Shown piece by piece: positions 1 through 6,026 of a stretch of DNA of 6,026 bases. The notes beneath the pieces were generated by a model. That model was not told the DNA's origin and did not search any database. It worked only from the letters and a program-made list of their open reading frames with translations. The position numbers and the translations under genes are program-made. The stretch's first letter is position 1. Each line of letters starts with the position of its first letter. Source of the DNA: an uncultured Eubacteriales bacterium (GTDB lineage Bacteria > Bacillota > Clostridia > Monoglobales > Monoglobaceae); assembly GCA_905205855.1 (NCBI GenBank), contig CAJLFL010000123.1:1-6026 (forward strand), read 5' to 3'.

Positions 1-1
1 T

Positions 2-433
2 AAGGGACTGTATTGCACACTTTCGGTAAGATGCGATACCATACTTGATAATATGTCAATGCTAAAGCCTGAAAAAAAAGAGCTTATACCGGTTGACGGC
101 GTAATTCTGTCCGAAAGGCAGGTTGAGTTCTTCGAGGGTGAAACGGTCTTTAATTTGCTGAAAAGAGAACTGAAAAAGAATAAGATTCATATGGAATTTG
201 TAAATACTCCTGTTTATAACAGTGCGTATATTGAGGGAATAGCCAATATTTATGAATATGACTGCGGTGAACTGTCGGGATGGATGTATAGAGTGAACGG
301 CATTTTCCCCAACTATGGCTGTTCCCAATATAAATTAAGCAGCGGCGATAAGGTTGAATGGCTGTATTCATGCAATCTTGGTGCGGATATAGGCGGGGAA
401 TATTTATCGGGCGGTGGTCAAAAAGATGAGTGA
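2..433 (+). CDS. DUF4430 (transcobalamin-like C-terminal) domain protein, 5' end cut off by the window
   Basis: The frame is open from the first complete codon at position 2, so the ATG at 53 (visible residue 18) is probably an internal Met and the real start is upstream. The coding looks genuine before that ATG: 'CTLSVRCDTILDN' is the usual opening strand of this domain. The 143 visible residues are essentially one DUF4430 domain. Landmarks are 'FFEGETVFNLL' (visible residues about 43-53), 'YNSAYIEGI' (72-80), 'GELSGWMYRVNG' (89-100) and 'SSGDKVEWLY' (113-122), followed by a short Gly-rich tail. Pfam DUF4430 is related to the beta domain of transcobalamin and intrinsic factor, and bacterial members are usually exported. 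Five Cys are visible (5, 11, 88, 107, 124). Any signal peptide or N-terminal domain lies outside the window. The stop overlaps the start of ecfT by 8 nt, so it probably serves that transporter as a ligand-binding or surface partner. The family call is strong; the ligand is inferred. Confidence 0.88.
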   Translation, partial: KGLYCTLSVRCDTILDNMSMLKPEKKELIPVDGVILSERQVEFFEGETVFNLLKRELKKNKIHMEFVNTPVYNSAYIEGIANIYEYDCGELSGWMYRVNGIFPNYGCSQYKLSSGDKVEWLYSCNLGADIGGEYLSGGGQKDE

Positions 434-1313
434 ATTTAAGAATTATCATCCGATAGTCAATTTTGTATATTTTGCGGCGGTAATCGGATTTTCGGTTGTA
501 TTTATGAATCCGCTGTGTCTTGCTGCGGGTTTTGTGTCGGGATTTATATATTCGGTTATGCTCGGCGGAACAAGAGCGCTTAAATTTAATTTATATTGTA
601 TAATACCGCTGCTTTTTGCGGCGGTATTGTTAAATCCCATGATTAACCATGAGGGAGTTACAATTTTGTCATATCTTCCGGACGGAAATCCGCTCACAAT
701 GGAATCTGTTGTATACGGCGCTGCATCGGCATTTATGCTTGCAGGGGTAATATGCTGGTTTTCATGCTTTAACAGGATTATGACAAGTGATAAGCTGATA
801 TATTTGTTTGGCAAGCTAACGCCGGCGCTTTCTCTGATGCTTTCAATGATATTCAGGTTTGTTCCGCGTTTTGCCGAAAGGATAAGGATTATCTCTGATG
901 GCAGACGCTGCATGGAATTGGACAGGCAGGATAAAAGCGTTATACAAAAATCCAAAAACGGAATTAGAATATTATCGGCTATGATGTCGTGGAGTCTTGA
1001 AGATTCAATAGATACAGCTGACAGTATGAAATGCCGCGGATATGGGACAGGCAGAAGGACGGCGTATTCAAACTTCAGATTTGATCGCCGTGACGCGGCT
1101 GCTTTGCTGATAATTGTTATCATGTCTATATACATAACGGTCGGCGGTATAAACGGCGGGCTTTATTTCAAATACTTCCCGTTTATAGCAGGAAGCGAAT
1201 TATCGCCATACGTTATAAGTCTTGGAGCGGCGTATTGTTTATTGTTTTTTATGCCGATGATAATTGAGGCAGCGGAGGAACTGAGATGGAAAAAATTAAA
1301 ATCGAGAATCTGA
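426..1313 (+). CDS. ecfT: ECF transporter transmembrane coupling component, EcfT-like
   Basis: This 295-residue integral membrane protein couples ATP hydrolysis by the paired ATPases to the substrate-capture subunit. Hydrophobic segments lie at about residues 10-46 (probably two helices), 53-74, 94-115, 131-152, 224-242 and 261-284. Between the fourth and fifth blocks is the long cytoplasmic region typical of EcfT. It ends in 'SWSLEDSIDTADSMKCRGYG'; C203-R204-G205 is the second Ala-Arg-Gly-type coupling motif, followed by the usual G-R-R-T stretch. The first coupling motif appears degenerate ('DGRRCME', about 158-164). I chose ATG 426 over GTG 414: the ATG forms an ATGAGTGA overlap with the preceding stop and has a weak G-rich site (about 409-417) at suitable spacing. 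From GTG 414 the protein would be 299 residues. The 3' end overlaps the next gene by 28 nt, so all three genes are probably translationally coupled. The EcfT call is firm; the substrate is not shown by this subunit. Confidence 0.9.
   Translation: MSEFKNYHPIVNFVYFAAVIGFSVVFMNPLCLAAGFVSGFIYSVMLGGTRALKFNLYCIIPLLFAAVLLNPMINHEGVTILSYLPDGNPLTMESVVYGAASAFMLAGVICWFSCFNRIMTSDKLIYLFGKLTPALSLMLSMIFRFVPRFAERIRIISDGRRCMELDRQDKSVIQKSKNGIRILSAMMSWSLEDSIDTADSMKCRGYGTGRRTAYSNFRFDRRDAAALLIIVIMSIYITVGGINGGLYFKYFPFIAGSELSPYVISLGAAYCLLFFMPMIIEAAEELRWKKLKSRI
1274..1278 (+). promoter_or_regulatory. Ribosome binding site of the ATPase-S fusion gene
   Basis: GGAGG lies 7 nt before the ATG at 1286 and within the ecfT coding sequence. 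It is the strongest Shine-Dalgarno match in the window and fixes the start of the fusion gene despite the 28-nt overlap. Confidence 0.75.
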
Positions 1314-3853
1314 TATTTAAATATCCTCAGCGTGATGTTTTGGCATTAAACAATATAAGTCTGACAATAAACAAAGGCGAATTTTTGCTTATATGCGGAA
1401 AGTCGGGCTGCGGAAAGTCTACCTTGCTGAGAATGTTAAAGCCGTCCCTATCACCGCACGGACAAATAAGCGGTACTATCAGCTTTGACGGAGGCGATAT
1501 AAAAGCATTAAACCAAAAGGAACAGGCAAAAAAAATAGGCTTTGTAATGCAGAATCCCGATACACAGATTGTTTGTGATAAGGTGTGGCACGAGCTTTCG
1601 TTTGGACTTGAAAATCTCGGCTTAAACACAGCGGAAATCCGCGCAAGAGTAGCGGAAACAGCGGCATTCTTCGGAATACAGAATTGGTTTTACCGAAACA
1701 TCAGCGAGCTTTCAGGAGGACAGAAACAGCTTTTAAACCTTGCTGCGGTTATGGTGATGCAGCCGTCGGTATTGATTTTAGACGAGCCGACAAGCCAGCT
1801 TGATCCTATTGCCGCTTCTGAGTTTTTGCAGTCTGTTGCAAAGATAAACAAAGAATTGGGGACGACTGTCGTCCTCTCGGAGCACAGGTTAGAGGAGGCT
1901 TTTCCTCTTGCTGACAAAATAGCCGTGCTTGAAAACGGAGGAATTTTGGCACAGGGGACTGCGGCGGAGGTCGGACAAGCACTGAGAAACGGCGGAAGCG
2001 ATATGTTTTGGGCGCTTCCGTCTGCAATGCGTATATTTTATTTGGCAAACGGTGACGTAAAATGTCCGGTCACTGTCAGGGACGGCAGAGAATGGATAGA
2101 GAATAAAAAGCTTGATACAATCCCGATTTCACATTATGATAATAACAATGATATAGTGTTTGAACTTAAAGAAGTATGGTTCAGATATGAAAAAAATATG
2201 CCGGATGTACTTAAACGATTAAATATATGCCTGCATAGCGGCGAGTTTTATGCAATAACCGGCGGCAACGGCAGCGGTAAAACTACGGCTTTGTCCGTTA
2301 TGGCAGGATTGAAAAAGCCTTACAGAGGAAAAGTTTTATCCGATGAAGAACAAAGGATAATTATGTTGCCGCAGAATCCGCAAAGTATATTTTCTCATAA
2401 AACAGTTATGCTTGATTTGGAAGAAATGCTTGATGGCTCAGAATCGGATGATGAAGAAAAAAGAAACCGGATAAACAGAATAATAAGTATTTGTGAAATT
2501 GAAAACATAGTGTATTCACATCCATATGATTTGTCCGGCGGCGAGCTGCAAAGAGCGGCGCTGGCAATGGCTTTGCTGAAAGAACCGGACATGCTTCTGC
2601 TTGATGAACCGACAAAGGGGATGGATGCCGCATTTAAAATCCGATTAGGCAAAACCTTAAAAAAGCTATGTGAAAACGGTATGAGTATTATCATGGTATC
2701 GCATGATATTGAATTTTGTGCAAGGTATGCCGACAGGGCAGGAATGATGTTTGACGGACAGATAGTGTCTGAGGGCGGCGTAAAAGAATTTTTTGGCGGA
2801 AAAAGCTTTTACACAACGGCGGTAAACCGTATTGCGCGGGAAAAACTTCCGAATGCGCTAACTGACGAGGATATTATAACGGCTGCCGGCTGCAGTATGC
2901 CGAAAACAGAGGAGCCTGAGCCTTACGAATATAAAAGAGGCGAATACCTGCGGAGCGAATCAAAAACAGTTAAAAAACTGACACCATTAAACATTGCTTT
3001 GGGGAGCATATGTACTCTTTTGTTTTGCATAAGCCTGTTTTATTTTAATAAAACGGAAACTGCTTTTGCGGCAATTATAAATATATTGCTTGCCGGTATT
3101 GCATGCTTTAATTTTATACCTCAGAAAAAAATCGCGGTTTCGGCGGCTGCATTAAGGCAAAGTCATAAAAGTGTGTTGCCGTCGGTTTTGATAATGCTTA
3201 TTCTTGTGCCGATTACGGTTCTTTTCGGAATATACTTTTTGGATGACAGAAGGTATTATTTTATCAGCCTGCTGATTATTACAGAAACGCTGGCGGCATT
3301 TGCCATAGTGTTTGAGGGTAAAAAGCCAAAAGCGCGTGAGCTTGTAATAATCAGTGTGTTTTGTGCTGCGGCGGTTGCCGGCAGAGCTGCATTTGCTCCA
3401 TTGCCGCAGTTTAAGCCAATGGCGGCAGTAATAATTATAAGCGGAATTTGTTTCGGTGGAGAAACCGGGTTTTTGGTCGGAGCGATTGCGGCATTTGCTT
3501 CAAATTTTATATTCGGTCAGGGACCATGGACACCCTGGCAGATGTTTGCATTCGGAACAATAGGTTTTTTGGCAGGTATAATGTATAAATACGGACTGAC
3601 AGGAAAAACACGTACCGGTATAGCTGTATTCGGATTTCTGGCAGTACTTGTCGTTTACGGAGGTATAATGAATCCTGCATCTGTTATAATGATGCAGCCA
3701 AAACCTACATGGCAAATGATATGTACGGCGTATGTGATGGGACTTCCGTTTGATCTCGTTCATGCTGCTGCAACGGCTTTGTTTTTATGGTTCGGAGCGG
3801 AACCTCTCTGCGAAAAAACCGAAAGGGTAAAGATAAAATATGGGTTAATATAA
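1286..3853 (+). CDS. ECF transporter fusion: two ABC ATPases plus C-terminal S-like membrane domain
   Basis: This 855-residue protein joins both ECF ATPases to a membrane domain. NBD1: Walker A GKSGCGKST (38-46), Q-loop Q89, signature LSGGQ (142-146), Walker B ending D166-E167, D-loop S170-Q-L-D173, switch H200. NBD2: Walker A GGNGSGKTT (326-334), Q363, signature LSGGE (416-420), D440-E441, K444-G-M-D447, H473. Both sites look catalytically intact. NBD2 has a short stretch between Walker A and Q-loop. After a polar linker (about 530-563) come four hydrophobic segments (about 565-588, 591-612, 629-652, 657-677). An S-component-like block follows (about 684-838) with 'GRAAFAPLPQFKP', a Gly/Ala-rich pair of helices, 'GPWTPWQM' (746-753) and three more helices. 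Two-ATPase fusions are familiar in ECF systems; adding the S domain is less usual and implies a dedicated importer. The substrate is unknown; cobalamin or a corrinoid is the leading inference from the DUF4430 neighbour and the GPWxPxQM-like motif. Confidence 0.9.
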   Translation: MEKIKIENLIFKYPQRDVLALNNISLTINKGEFLLICGKSGCGKSTLLRMLKPSLSPHGQISGTISFDGGDIKALNQKEQAKKIGFVMQNPDTQIVCDKVWHELSFGLENLGLNTAEIRARVAETAAFFGIQNWFYRNISELSGGQKQLLNLAAVMVMQPSVLILDEPTSQLDPIAASEFLQSVAKINKELGTTVVLSEHRLEEAFPLADKIAVLENGGILAQGTAAEVGQALRNGGSDMFWALPSAMRIFYLANGDVKCPVTVRDGREWIENKKLDTIPISHYDNNNDIVFELKEVWFRYEKNMPDVLKRLNICLHSGEFYAITGGNGSGKTTALSVMAGLKKPYRGKVLSDEEQRIIMLPQNPQSIFSHKTVMLDLEEMLDGSESDDEEKRNRINRIISICEIENIVYSHPYDLSGGELQRAALAMALLKEPDMLLLDEPTKGMDAAFKIRLGKTLKKLCENGMSIIMVSHDIEFCARYADRAGMMFDGQIVSEGGVKEFFGGKSFYTTAVNRIAREKLPNALTDEDIITAAGCSMPKTEEPEPYEYKRGEYLRSESKTVKKLTPLNIALGSICTLLFCISLFYFNKTETAFAAIINILLAGIACFNFIPQKKIAVSAAALRQSHKSVLPSVLIMLILVPITVLFGIYFLDDRRYYFISLLIITETLAAFAIVFEGKKPKARELVIISVFCAAAVAGRAAFAPLPQFKPMAAVIIISGICFGGETGFLVGAIAAFASNFIFGQGPWTPWQMFAFGTIGFLAGIMYKYGLTGKTRTGIAVFGFLAVLVVYGGIMNPASVIMMQPKPTWQMICTAYVMGLPFDLVHAAATALFLWFGAEPLCEKTERVKIKYGLI

Positions 3854-3890
3854 AAGAGAATGTAACATGTTACATTCTCTTTTATATTAA
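3845..3890. terminator. Bidirectional intrinsic terminator, 46-bp perfect palindrome
   Basis: The two 23-nt arms match without a mismatch and the centre lies between 3867 and 3868 (TGTAACA/TGTTACA). As RNA, the core GAGAATGTAA pairs with TTACATTCTC around a small loop. It is preceded by an A-rich run and followed by TTTTATATT on either strand, the layout of a two-way terminator. It sits between converging genes, and the TAA stop of the fusion gene (3851-3853) lies inside its left arm. Another role, such as a protein-binding site at the GTAACATGTTAC centre, cannot be excluded. Confidence 0.8.
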
Positions 3891-3901
3891 AAAATACGGT
3901 T

Positions 3902-4792
3902 TTACCACAGAAAAACAAATTCCAATGTTTTCGTAAGCGAATCCATACGGGCTTCCCGTCCCGGTTCTTTATTTTTCCATCTGTCACCTTTAAAAAACTT
4001 TAACCCAGGCAATTCCATAGGGACAAACAAATGTACGCCGTAATCATAACTCAAATGCTGAAAGAAGTATGAAAAGCTGCTGCCTTGCAATCATTTTATG
4101 ATTTGCTTTGCGACAAGTTCTGACGGCCACATTGTATCCATTTTAGAGGAAATCAGCAAAACAGGACCGGTTATTTTCTCAACACGAATAACAGCGTCGG
4201 GGTTAGGATGCCGCACAAGAGGAAGATAAAGGTCATACATTGTTAATTCTCTCATTCTGATACTTTTACGCAGCACTTGCCAGAGAGGGAATTTTTCAGA
4301 ACCGTAAGCAGTATAAGGAAGCTCTTTCCCGTGAAAGCTCCAGCTGCTTCCCGGTATAAAGGAAACACCTTTTTCCTTGACAAATCCCTGACATACGGTA
4401 TTCATTGGTGCGACTGCAATTACCGCATTAACAAGCTTAGGTAAAAGACTTCCTGCCGTCAGAGCCAGTTCTGCCCCTTTGGAAATTCCCCAAAGTCCTA
4501 CTTTTTCATATCCCATATCGTGCAGCCGTTTTGCTGCCACCTACAAAAAATCAATGGGAATACAAGAAAATTGCTTGGGCAGTCCTTCCTCAATCACATA
4601 CGCAAGAGCCAATGTTGTCAGTCCATGTGACTGAAAAACCCTTGCCAGCATTTGTGTAAGTTCAAATTTTCCATCGCTGCCGCTGAAGCAGATTAGTACT
4701 TTCCCCGGATATTTGTCCTCAGGCGGGAGGAACAGTTCTCCGTGAAAACCATCTGTTTCGGCTCGATAACTATTGTTTTCTTCTTTATTCAT
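3902..4792 (-). pseudogene. Acyl-CoA thioesterase/BAAT C-terminal-like alpha/beta hydrolase, broken by two in-frame stops
   Basis: One frame runs from ATG at 4792 to TAA at 3904-3902 (297 codons) with no frameshift, but it carries TAG at 4543-4541 (codon 84) and TGA at 4093-4091 (codon 234). Read through these stops, it is a complete alpha/beta hydrolase of the BAAT_C type. It has 'CFSGSDGKFE' near the N-terminus, nucleophile elbow G102-I-S104-K-G106 followed by AELAL, probable acid D219 in 'SSKMDTMW', and probable catalytic H254 in 'YGVHLFVP'. The first stop removes the nucleophile; the second removes the His, so no single uninterrupted piece holds the triad. The codon after the TAG is GTG, but no convincing ribosome site precedes it. 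The gene starts 11 nt after the serine hydrolase stop, has no clear Shine-Dalgarno site of its own, and was probably cotranscribed with it. TGA is a genuine stop elsewhere in the window, so a recoded TGA is unlikely. Sequencing error or stop readthrough remain possible. Confidence 0.82.
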
Positions 4793-4803
4793 ATTTTATT
4801 GTT

Positions 4804-5952
4804 TTAAGAATTAAGTATTGTGCTGAGTACGTTTCCGATTCTGCCTGGGCCATCATGATTAAACGGACCTGAAACATTTTCTGCGGCAAACAGAGCAACG
4901 CCCTCTTTGGGATCTATCTGAACATAGCTGCCGACTGCACCGTCCCAGCCAAACTCTCCTATGTTTGTCAGTCTGCCGGATACCGAGTTATCAATCATTG
5001 TTCTTACGCCCAAGCCATATCCATATCCCTCGGGACCTTTGCTCATATCGGCTATTTGATCCTTTGTCAGTACATTGGTACGCATAATATCTATTGTACG
5101 GCTTGTCAAAATTCTTTCTCCTGTTGCGGCTATACCGCCGTTAGCCATTGCATCAGCAAATTTTATATAGTCCGATACGCAGGATATTATTCCTGCGCCG
5201 CCGCTTTCGTATTCCGAGTCCTCGCCGAAACGGAACTGATTGTTATTTTCGCAGCGTACAAACTCATTTTTCTCATGAACCAAATAGTAGCGCGGCTGCA
5301 TTTTTGCCTTTATCGCATCTGTGAGCTTAAATGTTGTATGCTTCAGACCGCATGGATCCCAAAGATTTTTTTTCATGTATTCTCCAAAACTCATTCCCGA
5401 TAAGACTTCAATCAGACGTCCTATTACATCATGACCCAAGCCATACATATAATGCTCGCCGGGTTCAAATTGCAGAGGATTTTTGGCAATTGCCTTTACA
5501 ATCTCGTTTGTAGGGCATTTACCGTTTGTCCTTTCGATAACTTCTTTGATATAAGGGGTGGTAAGATCATAGTTTATTCCGGATGTCATGGAAAACAAAT
5601 GCTTTATGGTGATAGGTCCGTGCGCCGGAGTGGAATTGATCAACTGACGGTTATTGCGGTATCTGTTTACTGTTACATCTTTAAATTCCGGGAGATACTC
5701 GGAAATCGGATCCTCCAAAAGATAATAGCCCTTTTCGTAAAGCTGCAAAGCAGCGGCACAGGTCATAACCTTCGAGCATGAGAAAAGGTAATACATTGCG
5801 TCGGGATCGACCGGTTTGCCGGTTTCAACCTCGCCTACGCCTGCCTGTTTTCTGTAGACTTCCTTTCCGTTTTTGTAAATACACATATCTATACCGTGAT
5901 AGTATTTTCCTGCCATGCGGTAAAGCAAATCTGTCATTAACTGAAAATTCAT
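4804..5952 (-). CDS. Beta-lactamase-family serine hydrolase (class C / EstB-like esterase type)
   Basis: This 382-residue protein covers the beta-lactamase-related (PF00144) fold from end to end. The catalytic S58-C-S-K61 SxxK motif follows 'YYLF', then come 'DPISEYLPEF' (81-90) and 'TIKHLFSMTSGINYD' (115-129). The second motif region is 'FEPGEHYMYGLGHDVIG' (162-178), where Y170 probably replaces the Tyr of the classic Y-x-N. The third motif region is 'GWDGAVGS' (335-342), where W336-D-G338 stands at the place of K-T-G. These replacements resemble EstB-type esterases and DD-peptidase-like hydrolases more than true beta-lactamases, so resistance is not implied. No signal peptide or membrane segment is visible at the N-terminus, so a cytoplasmic enzyme is likely. 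The ATG at 5952 was chosen because AAGGA (5969-5965) lies 12 nt upstream, slightly far, and a promoter precedes it; Met6 is an alternative. It is the first gene of a probable two-gene unit with the broken hydrolase. The substrate is unknown, perhaps an ester or a small amide. Confidence 0.9.
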   Translation of the reverse strand: MNFQLMTDLLYRMAGKYYHGIDMCIYKNGKEVYRKQAGVGEVETGKPVDPDAMYYLFSCSKVMTCAAALQLYEKGYYLLEDPISEYLPEFKDVTVNRYRNNRQLINSTPAHGPITIKHLFSMTSGINYDLTTPYIKEVIERTNGKCPTNEIVKAIAKNPLQFEPGEHYMYGLGHDVIGRLIEVLSGMSFGEYMKKNLWDPCGLKHTTFKLTDAIKAKMQPRYYLVHEKNEFVRCENNNQFRFGEDSEYESGGAGIISCVSDYIKFADAMANGGIAATGERILTSRTIDIMRTNVLTKDQIADMSKGPEGYGYGLGVRTMIDNSVSGRLTNIGEFGWDGAVGSYVQIDPKEGVALFAAENVSGPFNHDGPGRIGNVLSTILNS

Positions 5953-5964
5953 ATTGAATCACTG

Positions 5965-5969
5965 TCCTT
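5965..5969 (-). promoter_or_regulatory. Ribosome binding site of the serine hydrolase gene
   Basis: On the minus strand AAAGGA reads into the start region, with AAGGA at 5969-5965. It is 12 nt from the ATG at 5952, a rather long spacing, but there is no better site nearby. Confidence 0.5.
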
Positions 5970-5987
5970 TATATTTATTATGCCTAA

Positions 5988-6016
5988 ATGTTACCATACA
6001 ACAATTATAACGTCAA
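5988..6016 (-). promoter_or_regulatory. Probable sigma-A promoter of the serine hydrolase gene
   Basis: On the minus strand TTGACG (6016-6011) is followed after 17 nt by TAACAT (5993-5988), with TGG just before the -10 box, an extended -10 feature. The -35 matches the consensus at five of six positions and the -10 at four of six. Transcription would start near 5981, about 30 nt before the ATG. No operator repeat was seen around it. Confidence 0.5.
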
Positions 6017-6026
6017 TAAAAAGAAG

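Noticed and set aside
414..425. GTG at 414 as the start of ecfT
   Set aside because: The G-rich site upstream of it is too far away, and it adds only four residues (MVKK). ATG 426 has better spacing and a typical stop-start overlap.
446..1135. Long open frame of 229 codons on the minus strand
   Set aside because: It lies wholly antisense to ecfT, its product has no recognisable family features, and the plus frame is strongly supported by motifs. It is a shadow.
4091..4093. TGA read as a sense codon (Trp, or selenocysteine)
   Set aside because: TGA ends the DUF4430 and ecfT genes in this window, and no selenocysteine role or insertion hairpin is apparent. An Arg-codon mutation is simpler.
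4091..4540. Separate 149-residue hydrolase gene starting at GTG
   Set aside because: It begins immediately after the TAG stop, lacks a convincing ribosome site, and is only the middle of an alpha/beta hydrolase without the N-terminal strands and catalytic His. It is better treated as part of the pseudogene.
5056..5781. Several plus-strand open frames of 60-116 codons
   Set aside because: They are antisense to the serine hydrolase, Cys- and Tyr-rich without domain features, and lack ribosome sites.
4804..5952. Antibiotic-resistance beta-lactamase
   Set aside because: There is no export signal, and the second and third motifs differ from those of true class C enzymes, so esterase-like function is more likely.
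5953..6026. Riboswitch or leader RNA before the serine hydrolase gene
   Set aside because: Only 74 nt are visible, AT-rich with no stable conserved fold. A plain promoter and ribosome site explain it.

Overview
The window looks like a chromosomal segment from an anaerobic, low-to-moderate-GC member of the Clostridia (Bacillota), of the gut-dwelling type. This rests on the AT-rich third positions, the Gram-positive-style Shine-Dalgarno sites, the ECF-type vitamin transporter and the character of the predicted proteins. No genus is claimed. The window holds two convergent gene groups that meet at a long perfect palindrome.

Plus strand, 1-3853: a tightly packed transport operon with translational overlaps. 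It opens with the 3' end of a gene for a protein with a C-terminal DUF4430 (transcobalamin-like) domain; its true start lies before the window. Next is an EcfT-type transmembrane coupling protein. The third gene encodes an unusual 855-residue fusion of two ABC ATPases, a four-helix hydrophobic block and a substrate-capture (S-like) membrane domain. Together these give all the parts of one dedicated energy-coupling-factor (ECF) importer, with a probable extracytoplasmic ligand-binding partner. The transcobalamin-like partner and a 'GPWTPWQM' motif in the S domain point weakly to cobalamin or another corrinoid as ligand. That is inference.

3845-3890: a 46-bp perfect inverted repeat that begins inside the last codons of the fusion gene and sits between the converging genes. 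It is best read as a bidirectional intrinsic terminator.

Minus strand, 5952 down to 3902: a class C beta-lactamase-family serine hydrolase (EstB-like) with a recognisable promoter and ribosome site. It is followed 11 nt later by an alpha/beta hydrolase of the acyl-CoA thioesterase/BAAT C-terminal type. The second gene is open in one frame over its whole length but is cut by two in-frame stops (TAG, then TGA). These separate the nucleophile Ser, the acid Asp and the catalytic His, so it is called a pseudogene. No RNA genes, insertion sequences, CRISPR arrays or riboswitches were seen. The only intergenic stretches are 3854-3901, 4793-4803 and 5953-6026.
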